This document shows positions 20,403 through 28,392 of a DNA stretch of 64,000 bases, one piece after another. The notes under the pieces were generated by a model. The model saw nothing but the letters and a program-made list of their open reading frames with translations. It was not told the DNA's origin and ran no database searches. The translations under genes and the position numbers were made by a program. The DNA is from Pedobacter chinensis. GTDB taxonomy: Bacteria; Bacteroidota; Bacteroidia; Sphingobacteriales; Sphingobacteriaceae. Positions within the stretch are counted from its first letter, which is position 1. Every line of letters begins with the position of its first letter. The DNA is taken from assembly GCF_003339865.1 (NCBI RefSeq), contig NZ_QPKV01000005.1, positions 90,813-154,812 of the forward strand. Direction: 5' to 3'.

Positions 20403-21479
20403 ATGAAGAATAAAATGATAATAAAACTTGGGGCCTTTGCTGTATTGATTTTGGCCATGTCCTGTAATGGGGTTGCACAAAACCCAAATCTGGCAGAAGT
20501 AAAGCCCTTATACGTTTCTGAACCAGTTGATTTTGATACCGATGATCCTGCCATTTGGGTCGATTCAAAGAACCCGTCGCAGTCTTTAGTCATAGGTACA
20601 GATAAGGATGCCAACGGTGGTTTATATGTGTTCGATCTGAAAGGAAAGATTATTCCATCCAAAACTGTAAAAGGCCTGAAAAGACCAGACAACGTTGATA
20701 TTGCTTACGGCCTGCTGCTTGATGGTAAAAAAACGGATATTGCAGTAACGACTGAGCGATATACGCATAAATTAAGGATTTATTCGCTTCCTGACATGAA
20801 ACCTTGCGACAACGGCGGAATACCGGCGTTTGTGGGAGAAACCGGAACAGAATTCCGTGATTTGATGGGCATTTCGATGTATACTGATCCCAATGGAAAA
20901 ATATATGCTATTGTTGGCCGCAAAAGTGGTCCAAAAGAAGGAGGCTATTTGTGGCAATATTTGTTAAGTGATAATGGTAAGGGCCAGGTTAAAGCAGATT
21001 TAGTGAGGAAATTTGGCCGCTACAGTGGTAAAAAAGAAATTGAAGCCATAGCAGTTGATAATGAATTGGGTTACATTTATTACTGCGATGAACAGGTTGG
21101 GGTGCGGAAATATTATGCAGACCCTGAAAAAGGCAATGAAGAACTTGCTTTATTTGGCCAGGGAGATTTCAGTGTTGATAATGAAGGAATCGGTATTTAT
21201 AAAACTGCAGGAAACAAAGGATATATTTTGGTTTCTGATCAGGGTGCAAAACAATTAAAAGTTTACAGCAGAACCGGTACGGGAAATGCGCCAGATCAAC
21301 ACCCACTATTAACCACCATAAAATATTCTGCCAATCAAACGGATGGAATTGATGTTGTATCAGTTCCTTTAAATGCAGACTTTAAACATGGATTATTGGT
21401 TGCCATGAGCGATGATAAAACTTTTCATTTTTACAGATGGGAAGATATAGCTGGTAAGAAATTGGATGTAAATCCTTAG
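20403..21479 (+). CDS. Beta-propeller phytase (3-phytase)
   Basis: A 358-aa exported phosphatase that removes phosphates from phytate using Ca2+. The protein starts MKNKMIIKLGAFAV, with a lipobox-like end (AMSC), so it may be a lipoprotein. Propeller-family marks are DTDDPAIWVD near the start, GTDKDANGGLYVFDLKGK, RPDNVDIAYGL, EIEAIAVDNELGYIYYCDEQVGVRKY and DNEGIGIY...ILVSDQG, which carry the Ca2+ and phosphate ligands of six blades. ATG at 20403 is chosen (1 base after the upstream stop) over in-frame TTGs inside that gene. It is the last gene of the operon and is followed by a strong terminator. Confidence 0.92.
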   Translation: MKNKMIIKLGAFAVLILAMSCNGVAQNPNLAEVKPLYVSEPVDFDTDDPAIWVDSKNPSQSLVIGTDKDANGGLYVFDLKGKIIPSKTVKGLKRPDNVDIAYGLLLDGKKTDIAVTTERYTHKLRIYSLPDMKPCDNGGIPAFVGETGTEFRDLMGISMYTDPNGKIYAIVGRKSGPKEGGYLWQYLLSDNGKGQVKADLVRKFGRYSGKKEIEAIAVDNELGYIYYCDEQVGVRKYYADPEKGNEELALFGQGDFSVDNEGIGIYKTAGNKGYILVSDQGAKQLKVYSRTGTGNAPDQHPLLTTIKYSANQTDGIDVVSVPLNADFKHGLLVAMSDDKTFHFYRWEDIAGKKLDVNP

Positions 21480-21507
21480 GAAGAAATATACTTTTATCTG
21501 GTTATGT

Positions 21508-21543
21508 GCGGCATGCTCAATGAAGATCATGCCGCTTTTTTTT
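21508..21543 (+). terminator. Rho-independent terminator after phytase operon
   Basis: GCGGCATG / CATGCCGC stem (8 bp), 12-base loop, then eight T. It starts 29 bases after the phytase stop, which fits the end of the operon. Confidence 0.9.
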
Positions 21544-21560
21544 GAGATGAATAAATAACC

Positions 21561-22065
21561 ATCGTTTTGTGGCAATCTCACTGCTGCAATTCCATTCATT
21601 AAAACAGCACTTCATGATCTTTCTGGATGAGATTGCCGCGGCCAATGAAGGATTAGCCTCGCAATGACGGGTTTACAACTTACGCTAAAACGGTCGTCAT
21701 TGCGAAAAACGATCCTTCCATCGTTTTGTGGCAATCTCACTGCTGCAATTCCATTCATTAAAAGAGCACTTCATGATCTTTCTGAAGGAGATTGCCGCGG
21801 CCAATGAAGAATTGGCCTTGCAATGACGGGTTTACAACTTAAGCTAAAGCGGCCGTCATTGCGAAAAACGATCCTTCCATCGTTTTGTGGCAATCTCACT
21901 GCTGCAATTCCATTCATTAAAACAGCACTTCATGATCTTCCCGAATGAGATTGCCGCGGTCAATGAAGGATTGGCCGCGCAATTGTAAAGGTTTACAACT
22001 TAAGCTAAAGCGGTCGTCATTGCGAAAAACGATCCTTCCATCGTTTTGTGGCAATCTCACTGCTG
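21561..22065. repeat. Tandem 159-bp intergenic repeat, ~3.2 copies
   Basis: Units start with ATCGTTTTGTGGCAATCTCA at 21561, 21720, 21879 and 22040 (periods 159, 159, 161); the last is cut short. Each unit contains the pair GCAATGACGG / CGTCATTGCG about 35 bases apart, a foldback, and a central GAGATTGCCGCGG. Copies differ at a few positions (e.g. AACAGC/AGAGC, GGATTAG/GGATTGG), so they are diverged, not a recent amplification. No open frame runs through it. Confidence 0.92.
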
Positions 22066-22068
22066 AAT

Positions 22069-22100
22069 CAAAAAAAAATGGTCTGTGAGCCACAGACCAT
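22069..22100 (-). terminator. Terminator of the alcohol dehydrogenase gene
   Basis: ATGGTCTGTG / CACAGACCAT (10-bp stem, AGC loop) is followed on the minus strand by a run of T (A-run 22069-22078 on plus). It lies 39 bases after the stop of the minus-strand dehydrogenase. Confidence 0.88.
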
Positions 22101-22138
22101 GCGTTAATTTAAATCTAAGGGTTTGATTGTTTAATTTA

Positions 22139-23158
22139 TTAAGGTTGAGCTATTTCCAACACCATTCTGCCTTCAATTTCACCTTTTTTCATCTCATCAA
22201 ATACAGTGTTAACTTCTTCCAGTTTGACACCATGAACATTGGCCTTTACCTTCCCGTCAACAGCAAAAGCTATGGCTTCCTGCATGTCCTTTCTCGTACC
22301 TACAATAGATCCTCTTACTGTATAGCGGTTCAATACCGTTTCAAAAATAGGGAGATCAAAACTTCCCGGAGGAAGACCATTTAAAGCAATAGTTCCTTTG
22401 CGCCTTAATGCAGAAAGCCCCTGCCTGAACGCAATAGGCGATACTGCGGTAACCAATACCCCATGCATTCCTCCGGTTTCTTTCTTCAAAACCGTTCCTG
22501 GATCTTCCTCTCTGGCATTAACTGTAATTTCTGCACCCAGTTTTCTGGCCAGTTCCAGTTTATCTTCGGCCACATCAATGGCAGCAACATGAAGCCCCAT
22601 GGCTTTGGCATACTGAACAGCAAGATGGCCAAGTCCGCCAATTCCTGAAATCGCAACCCATTCGCCCGGTTTAGCCTCTGTTTCCTTTAGTCCTTTATAA
22701 ACAGTTACCCCGGCACAAATAATAGGGGCCATTTCTGTGAAATTAATATTGGCAGGGAAATGGGCAACATACCTGGAATCTGCAATAACGTATTCGGCGA
22801 AACCACCATCAACACTGTAACCCCCGTTTTGCTGGGTGTCGCAAAGTGTTTCCCAACCCGTAATGCAGAATTCACAACAACCACAGGCACTATACAGCCA
22901 TGGCACGCCTACAATATCTCCTTCTTTTACATTGGTCACATTTCTTCCCAAAGCTGCAACATAACCTATTGCTTCATGACCGGGGATTAAAGGCATTTTT
23001 GACTTTACAGGCCAATCACCATTACAGGCATGAAGATCAGTGTGGCAAACCCCGCAGGATATGACCTTAACCAGAATTTGGTTTTCTTTTGGTTCTTTTA
23101 CCGGCATTTGCTCAATGCTCAGGCTACCGCCGAATTCATGAATTACAGCGGCTTTCAT
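22139..23158 (-). CDS. Zinc-dependent alcohol dehydrogenase (AdhP-like)
   Basis: A 339-aa medium-chain dehydrogenase. Catalytic zinc ligands are Cys in CGVCHTDLH and His-Glu in PGHEAIG; the structural zinc site has four Cys (CGCCEFC...LC); the NAD loop is GIGGLGHLAVQYAKAMG. It resembles the AdhP/AdhA class that interconverts ethanol and acetaldehyde with NAD. Start chosen at MKAAVIHEFGG (ATG ending 23158), where AdhP proteins start; two ATGs lie further upstream in frame (MIPKV, MNSKI). The upstream region carries two CRP/FNR-type palindromes shared with the divergent cluster at 23380. Confidence 0.92.
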   Translation of the reverse strand: MKAAVIHEFGGSLSIEQMPVKEPKENQILVKVISCGVCHTDLHACNGDWPVKSKMPLIPGHEAIGYVAALGRNVTNVKEGDIVGVPWLYSACGCCEFCITGWETLCDTQQNGGYSVDGGFAEYVIADSRYVAHFPANINFTEMAPIICAGVTVYKGLKETEAKPGEWVAISGIGGLGHLAVQYAKAMGLHVAAIDVAEDKLELARKLGAEITVNAREEDPGTVLKKETGGMHGVLVTAVSPIAFRQGLSALRRKGTIALNGLPPGSFDLPIFETVLNRYTVRGSIVGTRKDMQEAIAFAVDGKVKANVHGVKLEEVNTVFDEMKKGEIEGRMVLEIAQP

Positions 23159-23233
23159 TACTTTAGGTATCATAAGAAATAGTTTAATTTTCGAATTCAC
23201 TGATCAAATGTTCTCAAAAAACAAGAATTAAAT

Positions 23234-23249
23234 AGTGATGTAAATCACA
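23234..23249. promoter_or_regulatory. CRP/FNR-family binding site candidate 1
   Basis: AGTGA-TGTAAA-TCACA departs in one base from the TGTGA-N6-TCACA palindrome bound by CRP and by HcpR-type FNR relatives. It lies 75 bases upstream of the dehydrogenase ATG and about 130 upstream of the divergent gene at 23380. Confidence 0.6.
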
Positions 23250-23292
23250 GTAAATCATGATGTTGAGCTTTATTTGGTTTTTGCCATGAATA

Positions 23293-23308
23293 AGTGATGA
23301 ACGTCATA
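23293..23308. promoter_or_regulatory. CRP/FNR-family binding site candidate 2
   Basis: AGTGA-TGAACG-TCATA is a poorer match to TGTGA-N6-TCACA. Its centre is 59 bases from that of site 1, close to a whole number of helical turns, and it lies 72 bases before the ATG at 23380. Confidence 0.45.
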
Positions 23309-23379
23309 ATATGTGATGACTCCTGTCAACTGGTTAGAGGAATAATAAGCTGAAGTTTACTGCTTATTATTTCAACGCC

Positions 23380-23763
23380 ATGACCACACCAATTGAAGAC
23401 AATGAACTGAATGCCGAATTACAGGAACTTTACCTGACAGGCAAACAATGGTTATCGGACCTCGATTTTTTTGAAGTAGAGATCAAATCTGTCGCGAGGT
23501 TGTCCGTAACAATCCCTGGTGTAATCGGACTTACAGGAAACCCGATCAACCTTTCACAAAGCTACGTGCTTTTAAAAGATGAAATTATTAAGTTCATGAA
23601 TGCCCTGGGTATACTCATCAACGCTTCTGAAAAACAGATAACTGTTAATTTACTGGAGGATCATATCAGATTACGAGAAAAAGCTGAGGCACTGATGACC
23701 ACTTATCGGGCTGAGAGAAAACTCGTCTTCGACCATTACCATGCTGCTGGTGCTGAAAAATAA
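23380..23763 (+). CDS. Hypothetical protein, possibly helical
   Basis: A 127-aa protein with no signal peptide and no family that I recognise. It is predicted largely helical with an acidic N-terminus (TPIEDNELNAELQELYLTGKQWLSDLDFFEVEIKS) and a long C-terminal helix rich in charged residues (EDHIRLREKAEALMTTYRAERKLV). The pattern (four helices, cytosolic) recalls small stress or PAS-linked adaptor proteins, but that is not evidence of function. It is the first gene of the YceI/porin set and ends 4 bases before the next start, so it is probably co-transcribed. It follows the two CRP/FNR-type sites. Confidence 0.75.
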   Translation: MTTPIEDNELNAELQELYLTGKQWLSDLDFFEVEIKSVARLSVTIPGVIGLTGNPINLSQSYVLLKDEIIKFMNALGILINASEKQITVNLLEDHIRLREKAEALMTTYRAERKLVFDHYHAAGAEK

Positions 23764-23767
23764 ACAA

Positions 23768-24376
23768 ATGCTGCGACTTAAAATATTGCTGTTAATTGCT
23801 TTTGGCATATTCCCTGCTTTCGGTTTCGTGGGCAGCAATATGGCATATCCTATAAAATGGGTATTAACCAACGAATGTACACTTAAGGTAAATGGCAGTA
23901 CCAATATTAACAAATTCAGCTGCGTAATTCCCGAATATACCAAACCAGATACTTTGATCTTTTATAAAGAACAGAAAAACGAGCCAGTAAAAATGAGCGG
24001 ATCTATGGCTCTTGATGTTCAAAACTTTGATTGCCATAATCCAGTCATGACCAGTGACCTCAGAAAAACGCTAAAGGTCAAAATTTATCCTAAGATCATT
24101 ATTAGATTTCTAAGCCTGAACAGATATCCTGATCCGAACAAAAAAACAGATCTAATTAAAGGTATGGTAACCATAGAGCTTGCAGGAACAATCAGGCGTT
24201 ATGAAGTAGATTATAAATACACGGCGAAAGAAAATGATAATCTAAACCTGATTGGAACAAGGCAGGTAAAGTTTTCAGACTTTAATATCAACCCGCCACG
24301 AAAATTAGGAGGAATGATTAAAACCGATGATGAGTTGAATGTTGAATTTATACTTAATGCAAGAATCTTAAATTAA
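23768..24376 (+). CDS. YceI-like periplasmic protein
   Basis: A 202-aa exported protein. An N-terminal signal peptide (LKILLLIAFGIFPAFG) precedes a YceI-type beta-barrel: CTLKVNGSTNINKFSC, KMSGSMALDVQNFDC, LRKTLKVKIYPKIIIRF, IKGMVTIELAGTIRRYEV and KFSDFNINPPRKLGGMIKTDDEL follow the YceI strand order. YceI proteins bind isoprenoid or other amphipathic lipids in an open barrel. The start at 23768 avoids overlap with the upstream gene (an in-frame ATG at 23741 lies inside it). A second YceI gene follows at 24991. Confidence 0.82.
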   Translation: MLRLKILLLIAFGIFPAFGFVGSNMAYPIKWVLTNECTLKVNGSTNINKFSCVIPEYTKPDTLIFYKEQKNEPVKMSGSMALDVQNFDCHNPVMTSDLRKTLKVKIYPKIIIRFLSLNRYPDPNKKTDLIKGMVTIELAGTIRRYEVDYKYTAKENDNLNLIGTRQVKFSDFNINPPRKLGGMIKTDDELNVEFILNARILN

Positions 24377-24381
24377 ATAAA

Positions 24382-24789
24382 ATGAAAAAAATCGTTCTTC
24401 CGGGATTGATTTCAGGAGTCGTACTTTTTATCCTGAGTTATGGTGGGTTATATCTGGGGATTAGGTTTTTCCCAGGTCTGTTTATGGATTATAACAATCC
24501 GCTGTTCAACTCAGAAAGTAACCGGGATGGGTTCTTTTATATGCATGCATTTGTCATCAGCTTCGCACTATCCTGGTTTTGGGATCGCTTTAAAGGGCTT
24601 TTTCACGGCCACTTTATCTTCAGAGGATTGGAATTTGGTTTTGTATACGCAATAGTTGCATTACTGCCCGTTATGTGGATTACTTTTAGCGCAATGGACA
24701 TTACGCTGTTTATGGTGTTGAGCTGGTTTATCTATGGATTTGTTCAGGCTGTAGTGGCCGGATTATTATTTTCAAAGTTAAATCCCTGA
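24382..24789 (+). CDS. Small integral membrane protein
   Basis: A 135-aa protein with about four transmembrane helices (near residues 5-27, 50-66, 76-100 and 108-131) and short loops; GLYLGIRFFPGLF lies between helices 1 and 2. No family recognised. It starts 5 bases after the YceI gene and ends about 200 bases before the second YceI gene. A membrane partner for the lipid-binding YceI proteins is a reasonable guess, nothing more. Confidence 0.75.
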   Translation: MKKIVLPGLISGVVLFILSYGGLYLGIRFFPGLFMDYNNPLFNSESNRDGFFYMHAFVISFALSWFWDRFKGLFHGHFIFRGLEFGFVYAIVALLPVMWITFSAMDITLFMVLSWFIYGFVQAVVAGLLFSKLNP

Positions 24790-24879
24790 GTTAATTTCTA
24801 CTCCTTAAAATCTTTTAATAAGTATTTTCAATAAATATGGGCAAGATATGCCCATGTTGTTCTTGTGATGCTTTTTTTA

Positions 24880-24892
24880 ATTGATTATCAAT
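24880..24892. promoter_or_regulatory. 13-bp palindrome upstream of second YceI gene
   Basis: ATTGAT-T-ATCAAT is a perfect inverted repeat 99 bases before the ATG at 24991. The half sites look like those of FNR (TTGAT..ATCAA), but the spacing is one base instead of four, so FNR binding is unlikely. GTGATA/TATCAC (24894-24915) is a second inverted repeat next to it. Confidence 0.35.
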
Positions 24893-24990
24893 GTGATATA
24901 ATGATTACTATCACTATTTAGCATGTCCTGTGTCATCAGTGGGAATGCAATCAGGAAGTACTTTTGATCAAACAATTTAATCAATATATT

Positions 24991-25611
24991 ATGAAAAAGT
25001 TTTCCTTCCCTAACCAGCCCGTTTTTACTATAAAATTATTATTTCTGTTCTGTATCGCTGCAGGAACTATCAATAATTTGCATGCTCAGGTTATATACAA
25101 ATTAAGCAGCGCCAAAGAGAACATTGTAAAAGTTTCCGGTAAATCAAATGTTCATGACTGGAATATGATTGCACAAAACCCTACTTGTGAGGCGAGTTTT
25201 GGCCCACTTACCAGTGATGATGTACCTAAAAGCCTAAGTGCACTTAGTTTCACGGTAAATGCCAAAAGCTTGAAAAGCGAACATGAATCTATGGATAGCC
25301 GTACTTACAAAACGATTAAAGCAGATGCCTTTCCACAAATTACATTTAAACTTAGCGATGCCGTTATTACGCCCTTACAAAAAGGAAAATTTTCAATTAA
25401 AGCTTCTGGTACCTTAACCATTGCGGGTGTTTCAAAAACCATCAGTTTGTTGGCTAACGGTGAAGTTAAACCAGATAATGTGATTGTTTGTAGCGGTCAG
25501 GAAAAAATAAAACTAACGGATTACAATATCCAACCACCAAGTTTTATGCTTGGCGCTATGAAAGTTGCCGATGATTTGACCATATCCTTCACCCTCAATT
25601 TTAAAAAATAA
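24991..25611 (+). CDS. YceI family lipid-binding protein
   Basis: A 206-aa exported protein. The signal peptide ends near LHAQ. A YceI barrel follows: VIYKLSSAKENIVKVSGKSNVHDW, LSFTVNAKSLKSEHESMDSRTYKTIKADAFPQITF, IKASGTLTIAGVSKTISLLANG and KIKLTDYNIQPPSFMLGAMKVADDLTISF. The D(S)RTYKTIKADAFPQITF stretch is the hallmark of the family. The ATG at 24991 is used in place of an in-frame TTG at 24964. It is followed after 27 bases by a porin, so it may ferry a hydrophobic compound to or from the outer membrane (inference). Confidence 0.9.
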   Translation: MKKFSFPNQPVFTIKLLFLFCIAAGTINNLHAQVIYKLSSAKENIVKVSGKSNVHDWNMIAQNPTCEASFGPLTSDDVPKSLSALSFTVNAKSLKSEHESMDSRTYKTIKADAFPQITFKLSDAVITPLQKGKFSIKASGTLTIAGVSKTISLLANGEVKPDNVIVCSGQEKIKLTDYNIQPPSFMLGAMKVADDLTISFTLNFKK

Positions 25612-25638
25612 TCGTTCCATTTAAATATACCACAGATC

Positions 25639-27015
25639 ATGAAAACTCAAAAAAGACACTTTATAATGCCACTGATGGCATTGATTGGTATTTTCTTCAA
25701 TCCCTTGTCAAGTCATGCCCAATTTCAAAAAATAAATAACCTAAGACCTTACGATAAAACTGGTATCAACATATTTGAAGACCCTAAAGATACAGTAACT
25801 ACTTTCGATGGTCTTAAAATCAAGTTTGGTGCAGGATTTACCCAACAATTTCAAAGCTTAAAACACGAAAATCCTGATGCCTTAAGAAACAACATTGGGG
25901 CAGTAGGAACACCTGGTAATAAATTAAGGAGCATTACTCCTGGTTTTATGACAGCACAAGCCAACCTGTATATTGATGTGCAACTGGCTGATGGGATCAG
26001 GTTAAATATTACCAATTACCTTTCAGGAAGACACCACAATGAAGTATGGGTAAAAGGAGGTTATATTCAGTTTGATAAACTTCCGTTTCAAGGACAACTT
26101 TGGGAAGACCTGATGAAGATTGCAACCATTAAAATTGGTCACTACGAGGTAGATTATGGCGATGCACATTACCGCAGAAGCGATGGTGGAAACACAATCT
26201 TCAATCCGTTTATGGATAACAACATTATGGATGCTTTTGCTACGGAAATTGGCGGACAAGTGATGTTGAGAAAAAACGGATTATTTGGAATGATTGGCTT
26301 AACTAATGGCATGATCAAAGGAAACATAGACTCACTTACTGCTGCGGCAAATCCTGACGGAGACTATACCAAATCACCTTCTATTTTGCTTAAAGGAGGA
26401 TTTGACAGACAATTGACCAGTGATATCAGACTAAGAGTAAGTGCATCCTATTACGGAAATCAGGGCGGGGGTGCCAATACCTTGTTTGGTGGAGACCGTA
26501 CAGGTTCAAACTATCAATATGTAATGGAGCCAAACACAATCTCTGAATCTACTGCAATGGCATTTTCAGGAAGGTTTAACCCAGGCTTCTCTAAAAAAAT
26601 AAACACCTTTATGCTTAATGGTTTTCTAAAAGTAAAAGGTGTTGAATTGTTTGGTACTTATGAGCAGGCTTCTGGAAGAACAGCGAGAGAAACTGATACC
26701 AGAGATGCTAAACAGTTTGCCATTGATGGTGTATACCGATTTGGTTTCAATGAAAATCTTTTTATCGGTGCCAAATATAACACAGTTTCGGCAAGATTGG
26801 CAAATAACCAAACAGGTACCGGCGCTGGACCTATCGTTTACACTGATAACGTCAAAATTGACAGGATTGCCGCTGCAGCTGGCTGGTTCCTTACTAAAAA
26901 TGTGATGTTAAAAGGTGAATATGTGGTGCAAAAGTATAAAGATTTTCCAACTGCAGATTTACGTGCTGGAGGAAAATTCAATGGATACGTACTGGAAGCA
27001 GTGGTCGGATTTTAA
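25639..27015 (+). CDS. Outer-membrane porin-like beta-barrel protein
   Basis: A 458-aa outer-membrane protein. Signal peptide (SSHAQ), then amphipathic strands throughout (LKIKFGAGFTQQFQSL, GIRLNITNYLSGRH, ATIKIGHYEVDYGDAHYRRSDGGNT) and a C-terminal strand ending VLEAVVGF with the expected terminal Phe. The DYGDAHYRRSDGG loop is typical of Bacteroidota barrel proteins of the porin/OprO-like type. Substrate unknown. It is the last gene of the YceI cluster and is followed by an imperfect inverted repeat (27130-27184). Confidence 0.85.
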   Translation: MKTQKRHFIMPLMALIGIFFNPLSSHAQFQKINNLRPYDKTGINIFEDPKDTVTTFDGLKIKFGAGFTQQFQSLKHENPDALRNNIGAVGTPGNKLRSITPGFMTAQANLYIDVQLADGIRLNITNYLSGRHHNEVWVKGGYIQFDKLPFQGQLWEDLMKIATIKIGHYEVDYGDAHYRRSDGGNTIFNPFMDNNIMDAFATEIGGQVMLRKNGLFGMIGLTNGMIKGNIDSLTAAANPDGDYTKSPSILLKGGFDRQLTSDIRLRVSASYYGNQGGGANTLFGGDRTGSNYQYVMEPNTISESTAMAFSGRFNPGFSKKINTFMLNGFLKVKGVELFGTYEQASGRTARETDTRDAKQFAIDGVYRFGFNENLFIGAKYNTVSARLANNQTGTGAGPIVYTDNVKIDRIAAAAGWFLTKNVMLKGEYVVQKYKDFPTADLRAGGKFNGYVLEAVVGF

Positions 27016-27129
27016 CTTGTACGCTCAAATCCTGGGGTCGATAAGGCTCCTGGATTTAAATTCTAAGCGCGCTAACTGATAAATAACGAACAAAATTCAG
27101 ATCAGCCAGAAAACGGCTTATTCTAAAAT

Positions 27130-27184
27130 TAGAAGAACCAAAATATATGTCTTTAGATGGCAATATATTTTGGTTTTCTTCTAT
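27130..27184 (+). repeat. Long imperfect inverted repeat, probable terminator
   Basis: The arm TTAGAAGAACCAAAATATAT and the arm ATATATTTTGGTTTTCTTCTA pair over about 20 bp with a 2-base bulge and a ~14-base loop. The 3' arm is T-rich, so transcription from the porin gene may end here, although there is no final T-run. The rest of 27016-27430 (415 bases) shows no gene; a weaker inverted repeat (AATCCTGG / CCTGGATT) sits just after the porin stop. Confidence 0.5.
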
Positions 27185-27430
27185 TAGGAAATTGCCCTCG
27201 ATAAGTTAGACTAATAAACAACTATACGCTCGGCACAGATCAAAAGAGTGGTAAGCTGTTCAAAGATTTTTTCTACTCACTTATACATTCATTGAATTAA
27301 ATCCTATACATTTTTGTGATGTTTTTTGAATAAAGTCAATGGAACAGTGCTATCCAAATAGCGATTAACAGCTGAGGTTTTCCATTGGCATTTTTTTTGG
27401 ACTGGCCTGCCATAATAAAATACATTAACC

Positions 27431-28105
27431 ATGAAAACAAAAATCAATAAATCATTCATCATCGCCGTAGCGGCTGTGATGTTGTTCTCATTTTCCTCCT
27501 GTAAAAAGGATAGTAATAATGTTGATGAATTGAACGCAAGGTTATCTTTTGTTAATACTGTTGAGGGCTCAGCAGCTCAGGATGTTTACATTAATGATTC
27601 CAAAGCAAGTGCATCGGCTGTGGCTTATGGCAGTTCATCGACAAACATTTCCACCTCATCAGGTAATAAGCTGATCGCGTTTAAAAACTCAGGATCATCT
27701 ACGGTTAGTGCTTCAGCAACAATCAATGCCGAGGCGAATACTTCACAAACAGCCTTCCTGATCAAACAAGCTGATGGCAACTTAGCAGTAAGCACTTATG
27801 CTAATGACAACAGCAGTGCAAGCGGAAAAGTAAAGGTACGCTTTATCAATGTGGCTCCATTGTTAGTAGGCGCAGTAAATGTTACTACCAACACAGGTGC
27901 CAGCCTGATCTCTACGCTGGCGTTTAAAGCTGCATCAGCTTATCAAACTATTGACGCCAATACCAACTTAAATGTCAACGTAGCTGGTTCTGTAGAGGTG
28001 GTTACCATTGCTGGTTCAGAATTACAGGCAGGTAACATCTATACTATTTGGTTTGACGGTTCAAGTACCACAAAGGTAAAATACCATGTGATTTTACAAA
28101 ACTAA
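27431..28105 (+). CDS. DUF4397-type lipoprotein
   Basis: A 224-aa exported lipoprotein. The signal peptide ends in the lipobox SFSSC (Cys24). The body fits DUF4397: two Ig-like beta-sandwich halves, the second starting VKVRFINVAPLLVGAVNV (residue ~135), with the family motif of a short Asn/Ala-rich first half. The C-terminus reads NIYTIWFDGSSTTKVKYHVI. Function unknown. Compositional bias is strong in Ser, Thr, Asn and Ala. It stands alone between hairpins and ends with a clear terminator. Confidence 0.82.
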   Translation: MKTKINKSFIIAVAAVMLFSFSSCKKDSNNVDELNARLSFVNTVEGSAAQDVYINDSKASASAVAYGSSSTNISTSSGNKLIAFKNSGSSTVSASATINAEANTSQTAFLIKQADGNLAVSTYANDNSSASGKVKVRFINVAPLLVGAVNVTTNTGASLISTLAFKAASAYQTIDANTNLNVNVAGSVEVVTIAGSELQAGNIYTIWFDGSSTTKVKYHVILQN

Positions 28106-28111
28106 TTCCAT

Positions 28112-28138
28112 GGGCGGCGATTTAGCCGCCATTTTTTT
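28112..28138 (+). terminator. Rho-independent terminator after DUF4397 gene
   Basis: GGCGGC / GCCGCC with a GATTTA loop and a seven-T run starting one base after the stem. It begins 8 bases after the lipoprotein stop. Confidence 0.9.
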
Positions 28139-28358
28139 CAGGAAAGCTACCAGAATCAAAGATAAACTTTGAATTAAGGACCGGAGATGATGAGCTCTTT
28201 TTGTTTATGAGAACAGTAAATCACTCTTCTGTGTTTTGTCATCAAAATACTGATGCCAAAGTAAGGCTAAAACTCTTTATATGGCTGAAAAGGGCTATAT
28301 ACAATTCCATTTTCGAAGATTATGTTTGTAATCTTCATAAATCAATGGGACGATTTAT

Positions 28359-28392
28359 AGAACACTGCTCTTCGGATGAAGAGTGGTGTTCT
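28359..28392 (+). ncRNA. 15-bp strand-specific RNA hairpin in a gene-free stretch
   Basis: AGAACACTGCTCTTC and GAAGAGTGGTGTTCT pair over 15 positions with a GGAT loop. Two pairs are G-U on the plus-strand RNA; on the minus strand they would be A-C mismatches, so the structure is only sound as a plus-strand transcript. No T-run follows. It could be part of a small RNA or a leader of the response regulator 510 bases downstream. The flanking 28139-28903 (765 bases) is AT-rich with no gene I can support; a weak frame of 90 codons there has no family match by eye. A TACTTTTG -7-like box sits at 28722-28729. Confidence 0.45.

Noticed and set aside
21561..22065. Tested as a CRISPR array
   Set aside because: Units of ~159 bp are nearly identical over the whole length with no unique spacers, and no cas genes are near.
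24880..24892. Tested as an FNR site
   Set aside because: TTGAT and ATCAA are separated by 1 base, not 4.
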